The notes beneath the pieces are model-generated. The model worked only from the letters and a program-made list of their open reading frames with translations. It had not been told where the DNA came from and did not search any database. 64,000 nt of DNA, taken from an uncultured Treponema sp. GTDB taxonomy: Bacteria; Spirochaetota; Spirochaetia; Treponematales; Treponemataceae. Below are positions 51,252 to 58,537 of the stretch, piece by piece; the first letter of the stretch is position 1, and every line of letters begins with the position of its first letter. Where the stretch lies: contig CAMJZA010000003.1 of assembly GCA_946410085.1 (NCBI GenBank), positions 42,016 to 106,015 on the forward strand. The letters are read 5' to 3'. Both the position numbers and the translations under genes were made by a program.

Positions 51252-53702
51252 TTATTTCTTCAGCAGGGCGGCGAAGGGGTTGTAGTACATGCCGTCGTCC
51301 GAACCGCCGTACTGCTTCTCGCCCCGGGGCGGCCTGCCGCCGGATACTCCGCGGCCGTTGGCCCGTCCTTCGGCCCGTCCGTTTGCCCGGCCGTCACGGC
51401 CGTCGGACGAAGCGCCCTTGCCTGCGCCGGAAAGCGCGCCCTTCTTGACGACGATGACCCGCTTTTTGCCCGTGGACGAACCTGCTCCGGCTCCCTGCCC
51501 GATGCGGGAAGCGGCGTCGCTCTTGAGCGAGAGGCCGATCCGCATGCGGTCTGCGTCCAGGCTGATGATCATGAATTCCTTGACGTCACCGACCTTTACC
51601 ACGTCCATCGGGTCCTTGACGAAGGAGTCGGACAGCTCGCTGATGTGGACGAAGCCGGTTTCATGCAGGCCGATGTCAACGAAGGCACCGAAGTCGACGA
51701 CGTTCTTGATCTTGCCCGTCACCTTCATGCCCACGGTCAGATCCTCGAACTTGACGACGCCCTTCTGCATGATCGGGGCGGGATAGCCGTCGCGGGGGTC
51801 GCGGTTGGGCTTGGCAAGTTCTTCGATGATGTCGTTGATCGTCATCTCGCCGACGGAATACTTTTCTTCCAGCTGCTTCTTGAGTTCGGCAGAAAGCTTC
51901 TCCTTCTTCTGCACGAGGGGGAGCAGTTCGCCCGCGACGGCGTAGTTTTCCGGGTGAACCCAGGTGTTGTCGAGCGGGTTGGCGCTTTCCGGAATCTTGA
52001 GGAAGCCGGCGCACTGCTCAAAGGCCTTGGGGCCCAGGCCGGAGACCTTCTTGAGGTCCTCGCGGCTCGTTATCTTGCCGTTCTCGTCGCGGTACTTGAC
52101 GATTTTCTTTGCAAGCGATGAGTTGATGCCCGACACGTACTTGAGCAGGGAGGCGGAGGCGGTGTTGAGGTTCACGCCCACCTGGTTCACGACGGAACCG
52201 ACGACTTCGTCCAGGGTGTCGGAAAGCTTTTTCTGGTTGACGTCGTGCTGGTACAGGCCGACACCGATTGCCTTGGGGTCAATCTTGACCAGCTCTGCAA
52301 GGGGGTCCTGCAGGCGGCGGCCCATGCTGATGGCACCGCGGATCGTCAGGTCAAGGTCGGGGAACTCCTCGCGGGCAATGTCGCTTGCCGAATAGACCGA
52401 CGCGCCGGACTCATCGACGACCGTGTAGCGCACGCTGTCCGCATAGTTTTCGCTGATGACCTTGGCGACGATTGCCTGTACTTCCTGGCTGCCCGTCCCG
52501 TTGCCGACGGCGACGACCTGAATGTCGTACTTGTCGATCGCCTCGTTGAGCTTGTTGTAGGCGTCGATCGGTTCGGCAACCTGCTTGATGAGGAAGTAGC
52601 CCAGATACTTGCCCGTCTCGTCGAGCGCGGCACACTTGGTTCCCGTGCGGATTCCCGGGTCTACGCCCAGGACGCGGCTGCCCTTGATGGGCTGGGTCAT
52701 CAGGAGGTTCTTGAGGTTCTCGCTGAAGACCCCGATGCCGTGCTCGTCTGCTTCGTCTGCCTCGTCGCTGCGGATTTCGCGGACAACGGCGGGGGAGAGC
52801 AGGCGGATGACGCCGTCTTCGATTGCGTCCTTGAAGTACTTGTTCGGCAGGCTGTAGCGGTGCTGGACTTCCGCAACTGCATCCTCGACGCTCACGTCAA
52901 TCGTTACGTCCAGGGCGCCCTCGCGCTCGCCGCGGTTTATCGCAAGGGTGCGGTGGGGCTTGAGTTCGCCCAGCGGTTCACTGTAGTCCCAGTACATCTT
53001 GTAGGTGGATTTCTTTTCAACTTCCTCGGCATTCTGGCCTTCGGGAACAATGCCCTTGGTCACGATGCTGCCCGTCGCAAGGTAGAAGCTGTGGACGGCC
53101 TCGCGGTTCTTCGTGTCCTGCGCAATGCGCTCGGCGATGATGTCCTTTGCGCCCTGCAGGGCGTCCGCGGCGCTGGCGACGGAAAGTTCCGGGTGTTCGG
53201 CATCTTCCCTGACGAACCCGGCGGCCTTTGCTTCCAGTTCGCTGTCGCTCAGGGCAGGGGCTTCCGCCGTACCCATCATCGCATCGGCGAGCGGTTCAAG
53301 GCCCTTTTCCTGGGCGATCATGCCGCGGGTCTTCTTCTTTTTCTTGAAGGGAGCCCAGAGGTCCTCCAGTTCCGTCATCGTCTTGGCGCCCATTGCGGCC
53401 TTGTAGAGGCTTTCGGTCAGCTTGCCCTGGCCGAAGATGCCCCGGACAATCTCGAGCCGCCGTTCCTCCAGATTCTTGTATGTCGTAAAGAGGTGGTCCG
53501 AATCGCGGACCTGTACCTCGTCCAGTGAGCCGTGCTTTTCCTTGCGGTAGCGGGCAATGAAGGGAATGGTGCATCCTTCCTGCACCAGTGAAATGACCGC
53601 ACTGACCTGTGCAACGCGGATGTTCAGTTCATCCGCGACCTTTTTTAGAATCTCGACCTCGTTCACCTGAAGAGCGTCAATCTGTTCCTGCGTAAAATCC
53701 AT
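51252..53702 (-). CDS. tex: Tex-family RNA-binding transcription accessory protein
   Basis: 816 residues, close to the usual 720-780 plus a tail. Order: N-terminal helical region (FIARYRKEKHGSLDEVQVR), YqgF-like domain (RVLGVDPGIRTGTKCAALDETGKYL), tandem HhH (SSLAKKIVKYRDENGKI, VSGLGPKAFEQCAGFL) and S1 (KVTGKIKNVVDFGAFVDIGLHETGFVHISEL). After residue 735 there is a Gly/Arg/Ser-rich tail with repeated GRANGRAEGRANGR, an RNA-binding-type extension. The ATG at 53702 is 9 nt after a TAGAAT box with no Shine-Dalgarno sequence. Confidence 0.96.
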   Translation of the reverse strand: MDFTQEQIDALQVNEVEILKKVADELNIRVAQVSAVISLVQEGCTIPFIARYRKEKHGSLDEVQVRDSDHLFTTYKNLEERRLEIVRGIFGQGKLTESLYKAAMGAKTMTELEDLWAPFKKKKKTRGMIAQEKGLEPLADAMMGTAEAPALSDSELEAKAAGFVREDAEHPELSVASAADALQGAKDIIAERIAQDTKNREAVHSFYLATGSIVTKGIVPEGQNAEEVEKKSTYKMYWDYSEPLGELKPHRTLAINRGEREGALDVTIDVSVEDAVAEVQHRYSLPNKYFKDAIEDGVIRLLSPAVVREIRSDEADEADEHGIGVFSENLKNLLMTQPIKGSRVLGVDPGIRTGTKCAALDETGKYLGYFLIKQVAEPIDAYNKLNEAIDKYDIQVVAVGNGTGSQEVQAIVAKVISENYADSVRYTVVDESGASVYSASDIAREEFPDLDLTIRGAISMGRRLQDPLAELVKIDPKAIGVGLYQHDVNQKKLSDTLDEVVGSVVNQVGVNLNTASASLLKYVSGINSSLAKKIVKYRDENGKITSREDLKKVSGLGPKAFEQCAGFLKIPESANPLDNTWVHPENYAVAGELLPLVQKKEKLSAELKKQLEEKYSVGEMTINDIIEELAKPNRDPRDGYPAPIMQKGVVKFEDLTVGMKVTGKIKNVVDFGAFVDIGLHETGFVHISELSDSFVKDPMDVVKVGDVKEFMIISLDADRMRIGLSLKSDAASRIGQGAGAGSSTGKKRVIVVKKGALSGAGKGASSDGRDGRANGRAEGRANGRGVSGGRPPRGEKQYGGSDDGMYYNPFAALLKK

Positions 53703-53711
53703 AAGGCCTGT

Positions 53712-53740
53712 ATTCTACGAAAAAAACGCCTGAACGTAAA
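53712..53740 (-). promoter_or_regulatory. Promoter giving a near-leaderless tex transcript
   Basis: TTTACG (53740-53735), 17-nt spacer, TAGAAT (53717-53712). 9 nt remain before the ATG. Confidence 0.55.
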
Positions 53741-53902
53741 GTAGGGTTCAGAAGGGCATTCGGAAGGGGACTCGAAGGGGACTCAGTGCGCTGTTCGGAA
53801 ACGGACCGGGTGCCCGAACGGGGGGCAAACTTGCAAATCGAACAAGAATGAGAGCAACAGGATAGACAAAATTTTGATATAGTAGTCTTAAAATCCTATG
53901 GT

Positions 53903-53983
53903 ATGAAAGATGTTTACAATGAAATAAAAGAATGTCTGCTATCCATGATGAATGTAAGACTTGGAGTAAAGAATATCGTATAA
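53903..53983 (+). CDS. 26-residue AT-rich ORF, possible gene remnant
   Basis: Reads MKDVYNEIKECLLSMMN and ends at TAA 53981-53983. TTGATA with TATGGT 17 nt later lies just upstream. The composition is AT-rich against a GC-rich background, like the acquired segments. It may be the 5' end of a lost gene; I recognise no family. The rest of 53741-54070 has no gene. Confidence 0.25.
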   Translation: MKDVYNEIKECLLSMMNVRLGVKNIV

Positions 53984-54070
53984 CATAGTTTTCAAACGGA
54001 TGTCAGGACCGTCCGCCAGAGGCGGTGCCTCCAGCGGACAGCTTTTGAAACTTCCCTACAGGAACGACTC

Positions 54071-54856
54071 TCAAACGACCGTTACGGGGTCAGAGACCGC
54101 TTCCACAAGATACTTGCGCTCGTGGCCGCCTTTTCCGGCATAGCGGGTCCGCACGACAATCCGGTAGCTGCCTTCGGCAAGTTCCGGCGGAAGGGCAAAC
54201 AGGAGCTTCGCCGGCAGGTTGTACACGAGGTGCGACGTAACCTTTACCCAGCTGCCTTCATCGGCAGAAAGTCCGCCGCTTTCCGTTACCGGCGCAAACC
54301 AGATGCCGGAATCTTCTCCGCCGACCTTCAGGTTTGCACCTGCAACGAGGACAGACCCCTTTGCCGTCAGCGTACCGTCAGTCCGGCCGCTTGCAATGTC
54401 CGTAACGCCTGCAATCACTCCGCTCGGCGGTACATACTCGGCCGAGGTTATTTCCACGTGCTGTACGGCTTCCTTCAGTACCGGCGAGGCGGAAAACTTG
54501 ACGGTCAGCTTCGGCTTCCCCGTTTCGCTTTCGACGGTGCCCTTCCCTGCAATGTAGAAGGTGCCGAGTTCTCCGAAGCGGACTGCGTTCCCTGTCGCGA
54601 GGACCTTGAGGACCGTGTTCGCGTAGGCGTTCAGGACGCTCGTAACCGTTCCCAGGTCCACAAGCGGAACTGCTTCCGTCATGGCGTCCAGAATGTTCCG
54701 CGTGCTGTAGGTGTAGCGTTCAACCTTGCCGTAGAAGCTTTCCGTTCCTTCCCTGGCAAACTGATTCTTCTGCAGCTTCACGGAAACCCTTCCGTTTGCT
54801 GACTCCTGTAATTTAACGAATGCATTATTTTCGTTGATGCTTGAAATGCGCGGCAT
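54071..54856 (-). CDS. HU-like DNA-binding domain protein with DUF4469 Ig-like tail
   Basis: 261 residues. The N-terminal half (about 10-120) follows the HU/IHF-like pattern: a helical start, TRNILDAMTEAVPLVDLGTV, NAVRFGELGTFYIAGKG and LTVKFSASPVLKEAV. The C-terminal half (about 160-261) is an Ig-like beta domain ending with YRIVVRTRYAGKGGHERKYLV, the DUF4469 pattern. Such fusions occur in Bacteroidetes and spirochaetes and are presumed nucleoid- or DNA-bound, without known targets. GGAG precedes the ATG. A 22-nt tandem array lies 165 nt upstream. Confidence 0.82.
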   Translation of the reverse strand: MPRISSINENNAFVKLQESANGRVSVKLQKNQFAREGTESFYGKVERYTYSTRNILDAMTEAVPLVDLGTVTSVLNAYANTVLKVLATGNAVRFGELGTFYIAGKGTVESETGKPKLTVKFSASPVLKEAVQHVEITSAEYVPPSGVIAGVTDIASGRTDGTLTAKGSVLVAGANLKVGGEDSGIWFAPVTESGGLSADEGSWVKVTSHLVYNLPAKLLFALPPELAEGSYRIVVRTRYAGKGGHERKYLVEAVSDPVTVV

Positions 54857-55020
54857 AGTGCATGCTCCTTTTTTACGCTCCCGTCATTCCCGCTGCGCGC
54901 CGCAGGAACAGAGAAGCGCGTGTGTGTGATTTCAGAACTGTGTTCTGAGCAGGTCAACGACCATGCCGGAAAGATAGCAGAAAAAAAAGTGCGTCCGATG
55001 TAGTATTTTGTCACAAATGC

Positions 55021-55218
55021 GGGGCCCGTGCACATAGACTACGGGGCACGTGCGCATAGACTACGGGGCATGTGCGCATAGACTACGGGGCCCGTGCGCA
55101 TAGACTATGGGGCCCGTGCACATAGACTACGGGGCCTGTGCGCATAGACTACGGGGCATGTGCGCATAGACTACGGGGCCTGTGCGCATAAGCTACGGGG
55201 CCTCCGCGCAGCATCGGG
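55021..55218. repeat. 22-nt intergenic tandem array, 9 units
   Basis: Nine consecutive 22-nt units of the form GGGGCNYGTGCGCATAGAC plus TAC; the last is diverged. It abuts the left 14-bp direct repeat that bounds the toxin-antitoxin island. Its upstream side (54857-55020) holds no gene. Confidence 0.95.
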
Positions 55219-55230
55219 TACCGCCTGCCC
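55217..55230 (+). repeat. 14-bp direct repeat, left end of the TA island
   Basis: GGTACCGCCTGCCC; the exact same 14 bp recur at 56040-56053. The AT-rich DNA begins right after it. Confidence 0.65.
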
Positions 55231-55241
55231 TGCCTTACGCC

Positions 55242-55343
55242 TCTTAAGAGCATTTGTCTCATTGATTTTGGGATAATCCCCATTTCGAGATGAGCAACAG
55301 CTGTTCTGCTGATGATAGACCTGCATATTATCAGTCTTTTCAT
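55242..55343 (-). pseudogene. Possible XRE helix-turn-helix remnant
   Basis: From ATG 55343 the frame reads RSIISRTAVAHLEMGIIPKSM, which resembles the recognition part of an XRE helix-turn-helix. It runs into unrelated sequence, has no ribosome site and ends without a domain boundary. Confidence 0.3.
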
Positions 55344-55351
55344 GGAAATAG

Positions 55352-55380
55352 TTGATTTTTCATGAAAAATACTTTAGGAT
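55352..55380 (+). promoter_or_regulatory. relB promoter with embedded palindromic operator
   Basis: TTGATT (55352-55357), 17-nt spacer, TAGGAT (55375-55380). A perfect palindrome ATTTTTCATGAAAAAT (55355-55370) overlaps the spacer and a weaker copy around TTTTCATGGAAA lies just upstream, as expected for RelB autorepression. Confidence 0.65.
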
Positions 55381-55412
55381 CAATACAGAATAACACAAAA
55401 GGAGGCTTTTGT

Positions 55413-55673
55413 ATGTCATTAGCAACAATAACTTCGAGAGTTGATTCATCTGATAAAGTAAAATTCGACAATTTTTGTGATTCTGTCGGGTTAAATGCTT
55501 CTGTTGCAATAAATCTGTTTATAAAAACGGTGTTACGGGAACAGAAAATCCCATTTGAAATTGCAAATCCAGATCCATTTTATAATGCTGAAAATCAAAG
55601 AATCCTCATGCAAAGTGTTCAGCAGTTGAGGGATGGGAAAGGTACTAAGCACGAACTTATTGAGGCTGATTAA
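55413..55673 (+). CDS. RelB/DinJ-family antitoxin
   Basis: 86 residues. The N-terminal ribbon-helix-helix is visible: TITSRVDSSDKVKFDNFCDSVGLNASVAINLFIKTVLREQKIPFEI. The C-terminus (residues 50-86) would wrap the toxin. The ATG at 55413 has AGGAGG 8 nt upstream; an earlier in-frame ATG at 55362 lies inside the promoter. Its TAA overlaps the toxin ATG by one base, the usual tight coupling. AT-rich. Confidence 0.9.
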   Translation: MSLATITSRVDSSDKVKFDNFCDSVGLNASVAINLFIKTVLREQKIPFEIANPDPFYNAENQRILMQSVQQLRDGKGTKHELIEAD

Positions 55674-55942
55674 TGGATAAAATTTGGTCGGATGATGCAT
55701 GGGAGGGTTATCTTTACTGGCAAACACAGGATAAGAAAACATTAAAAAAGATTAATAACCTCATAAAAGATATTGAACGTAACGGTGAAAAAGATGGTAT
55801 TGGGCATCCTGAGCCTTTGAAAGGAAATCTTTCTGGTGAATGGTCAAGAAGTATAGACGATAAAAACCGTCTTGTCTATCATGTGGATGAAAAAGGCAGG
55901 TTATATATTGCTCAATGTAGAACACATTATGGTGATAAGTAG
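55673..55942 (+). CDS. yoeB: Txe/YoeB-family mRNA interferase toxin
   Basis: 89 residues, normal for YoeB. Conserved parts: WSDDAWEGYLYWQTQDKKTLKKINNLIKDIERN, HPEPLKGNLSGEWSRSIDDKNRLVYHV and a C-terminal QCRTHYGDK. The Glu, Arg and His expected in the active site are all present (GEWSR, NRLVY and HYGD). It should cut mRNA on the ribosome and be neutralised by the RelB-like protein in front. The gene appears intact. Confidence 0.92.
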   Translation: MDKIWSDDAWEGYLYWQTQDKKTLKKINNLIKDIERNGEKDGIGHPEPLKGNLSGEWSRSIDDKNRLVYHVDEKGRLYIAQCRTHYGDK

Positions 55943-56039
55943 AAAAATTCATGCATGATGCTTTTGCATCTTTCAGAGCTCGCGAAAATCATTCCGAAGA
56001 TACAAGATTGTCTACTCTTCAAAAAGTGGCATCTGTTCC

Positions 56040-56053
56040 GGTACCGCCTGCCC
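56040..56053 (+). repeat. 14-bp direct repeat, right end of the TA island
   Basis: GGTACCGCCTGCCC, the partner of 55217-55230; GC-rich backbone resumes here. An inverted repeat CCGCCTG/CAGGCGG (56044-56067) overlaps it and may also act as a terminator. Confidence 0.65.
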
Positions 56054-56108
56054 GTCTGGACAGGCGGGCCTGCCCCGCATGTACGCTGTGCAGGCCGCCC
56101 GGCAGCGC

Positions 56109-58370
56109 CTAGCGGGGGAGCGGTATGGAGAACTTGTAGGCAATCTGCCTGCCGAGGTCCAGCAGGGTTCCGGCAACGTCCCTGATGCCGCCGGGAGTCA
56201 TGAGGATCCAGATGAGGCAGCCGATGACGAGGACTGCGAGGAGGCCGAAGAGGATGACCCGCTTGACGGGGAACTTCTTCTGCGAGAAGGGGTCGTAGCT
56301 GTCCAGGTGCGAACCTTCGGGACGCACGGGCAGGCCGGTGAGCGACGTGCCGAGCGGTATGTTGATCCTGACGTTTCCGTTCACCGCCCAGCCGGACGCA
56401 TCCAGTATGGGGGCAATGTTCCGCTGCCTGAGCTTGAACCATGCGATCAGCATGGACGGGAAGGAGATGGCGAGGATGATGCCGAGTATGCCGAGCGGAA
56501 TCCAGAAGCCGAGCCCCAGGAAGGCATGCAGCAGGCCGCCTACGACCGTTGCAATGCCCGTAAAGGCAACGCTGATAGCTGCGACGGTGCCCACATCGGT
56601 TTTCTTCGTGTTGGCGACGCTGGCCGTGGCACTTGCGGCTGCATCCTTCGGCTTTTCCACGGCACCTGCCATTTTGTCCGAGACCCTGCTTTCTGCATTC
56701 GCCGCAGATTTTGCAATCTTTTCCTGAATGAGGCGGGCAAGCTTCTTGTAGGGGCTGAAGAATGCCTCGCGGATGCTGACGGGGTTTTCCACGATTCTGA
56801 CGACCGTTGCATCCCAGTCGTTGCCGTTCTGATCGTAGAAAAGGCCGTTCCGTCCCACGATGATGTTGTCGTTGCTGCCCGCACTGAGCAGGGCGGCAAT
56901 CTGCATCTTTTCGCCCGTTTCCCTGCGCTCGCAGTCGCAGTACATGAGGTAGCACTGGGAGAGCGGCGACATGGCGGCGTGCTTTGCCGCATCCGTCACG
57001 CGGAAGCAGAGGCTGCACGAGCGGCCGTCTATGTAGAGTGTACCGCACTGGAATACGGCGGGGCGGTTCGGGTCGTAGAAGTCCTCGAATGAGACATAGT
57101 TGCGCAGGAGCCTCACGAAGTCCCGCCGGTACAGGAGCATCTTTTTGAGTTCCACCGTCGCAAGGGCGACGGGCGGGTGCTTTTCTTCTTCGTCGAGCTT
57201 TTCACCGATGCGCTGTTCCGCATCCGAAGCAAGGATTTCGTTTATGCGCTCCATGCTGAGGGAACTGACGGAGTTTTCGGGGCGGGAAGCGTACCATGCC
57301 GCGTAGGGGCCGAACTTTGCCTTTATCTTGAGCCAGCCCTGCTTCGTAATGGACTGGCCGTTTACGCCGTAAATCTTATTGACGACCAGTTCGGCAAAGG
57401 CGCGGATCCGCTCCTGCCAGGCCGGGTTGACCGCGCTGCCGAGGGGGAGGGGGCTGTCGGCCTTACATTCGGCGAGGGGCAGGGATTCCAGACGGCCGGA
57501 AAGCGCTGCCTGCCGTTCGGAAAGCGTTGTTTCCTGATCCGGCGCCGGACTTCCTGCCTGAACCAGCGATTCCGCTTCCTTCTGGTGCAGGGCGTCTGCC
57601 GCACCGCCGTCATAGGCGGCAAGCGAGCAGCGCAGGAAGAACTCATCGACCTTTGCTTCAACGGCGCGGAATGCCTGCGCCGCGGCGTCGGTTTCCTCAC
57701 CGAGGAAGAAGATGTCGTCCGCCTTTTCCTTTGCTTCGTTCCGCCAGCTCCGGATGGCCCTGAGCGCGTCAAGGAAGGCCGTGTAGCCGGCGCGGTCGGT
57801 GCCCATTGCCCCGCTGATGTCCTCTTTGCCGCCCGTGCAGGCGACGATGTCCCGGATGACGCCTGCACAGAACTCGTCCTGCACGGCTTCGCCCGGCAGG
57901 ATGCCGTCGCCGTTTATGACTTGGGGCGAGAAGAGTTTGTCGTTGCCGCTGATGTCCTCCAGGCTGATGCTGTCCGCAGCGCTTTTTCCGAGGATGCCGA
58001 GGACGGCTTTTGCCGACTCAAGCGGCGAGTGCCCGCAGGCAAAGGCTTCGTCCCCGAGTGCGTCCAGGGGAATGCTGTCGCCTTCGGTCATGATGACCTC
58101 AGGCTTCTTGAAATATTTCCTGATGTAGTCAACCGCTGCCAGCACTTCCGGCACGCGGACCCTGCCGTCCCTGTCGGTGTCCAGCAGTTCCAGCGTTTCC
58201 CTGCTGAACTCAAGCCCCTGTACGGGACAGGCGAGGGCGACCCAGAGCTTGGGGTCAAGCTCGCTCAAATGCAGCACGTCATCGATTGAAGAAATCTGCA
58301 GCTGTACCAGACCGCCGGTCTGGATGAAATTCCAGCTGTGACCGCCGTTTTTTATCTTCTTTGTCTTCAT
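56109..58370 (-). CDS. Large membrane protein with EF-hand-like motif
   Basis: 753 residues. The N-terminus has WNFIQTGGLVQLQISSIDDV, then an EF-hand-type loop D64-T-D66-R-D68-G-R-V-R-V-P-E75 that could bind calcium. A long soluble region follows (100-560, with NKIYGVNGQSITKQGW and FCQ/GTLYIDGRSC parts), then a helical SATASVANTKKTD segment, two hydrophobic segments near 610-665 and a last one near 705-725. I do not recognise a named family; similar proteins may exist in Bacteroidetes and treponemes. It is alone, with its own promoter and a leader of about 60 nt holding GGGAG. Confidence 0.75.
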   Translation of the reverse strand: MKTKKIKNGGHSWNFIQTGGLVQLQISSIDDVLHLSELDPKLWVALACPVQGLEFSRETLELLDTDRDGRVRVPEVLAAVDYIRKYFKKPEVIMTEGDSIPLDALGDEAFACGHSPLESAKAVLGILGKSAADSISLEDISGNDKLFSPQVINGDGILPGEAVQDEFCAGVIRDIVACTGGKEDISGAMGTDRAGYTAFLDALRAIRSWRNEAKEKADDIFFLGEETDAAAQAFRAVEAKVDEFFLRCSLAAYDGGAADALHQKEAESLVQAGSPAPDQETTLSERQAALSGRLESLPLAECKADSPLPLGSAVNPAWQERIRAFAELVVNKIYGVNGQSITKQGWLKIKAKFGPYAAWYASRPENSVSSLSMERINEILASDAEQRIGEKLDEEEKHPPVALATVELKKMLLYRRDFVRLLRNYVSFEDFYDPNRPAVFQCGTLYIDGRSCSLCFRVTDAAKHAAMSPLSQCYLMYCDCERRETGEKMQIAALLSAGSNDNIIVGRNGLFYDQNGNDWDATVVRIVENPVSIREAFFSPYKKLARLIQEKIAKSAANAESRVSDKMAGAVEKPKDAAASATASVANTKKTDVGTVAAISVAFTGIATVVGGLLHAFLGLGFWIPLGILGIILAISFPSMLIAWFKLRQRNIAPILDASGWAVNGNVRINIPLGTSLTGLPVRPEGSHLDSYDPFSQKKFPVKRVILFGLLAVLVIGCLIWILMTPGGIRDVAGTLLDLGRQIAYKFSIPLPR

Positions 58371-58435
58371 GGCTTTGTACTCCCTGTCGCGGAAAAGTCG
58401 CGCGGCCCGGAAACTTCTGTTTCCCGGACAGGTCG

Positions 58436-58464
58436 AGTTTAGTCCAAAGTTGCCTTATTGTCAA
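58436..58464 (-). promoter_or_regulatory. Sigma70-like promoter of the EF-hand membrane protein
   Basis: TTGACA (58464-58459), 17-nt spacer, TAAACT (58441-58436). Confidence 0.7.
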
Positions 58465-58537
58465 ACTGTGGGGCGGGGCGAACCGCAGGGGCGGCAACTC
58501 CGGGGTGCCCGTCGCCCGGGTGTTACGCAGGTGTTGC

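Noticed and set aside
55021..55218. CRISPR array
   Set aside because: Units are head-to-tail with no spacers, here and in the other five arrays, and no cas gene is present.
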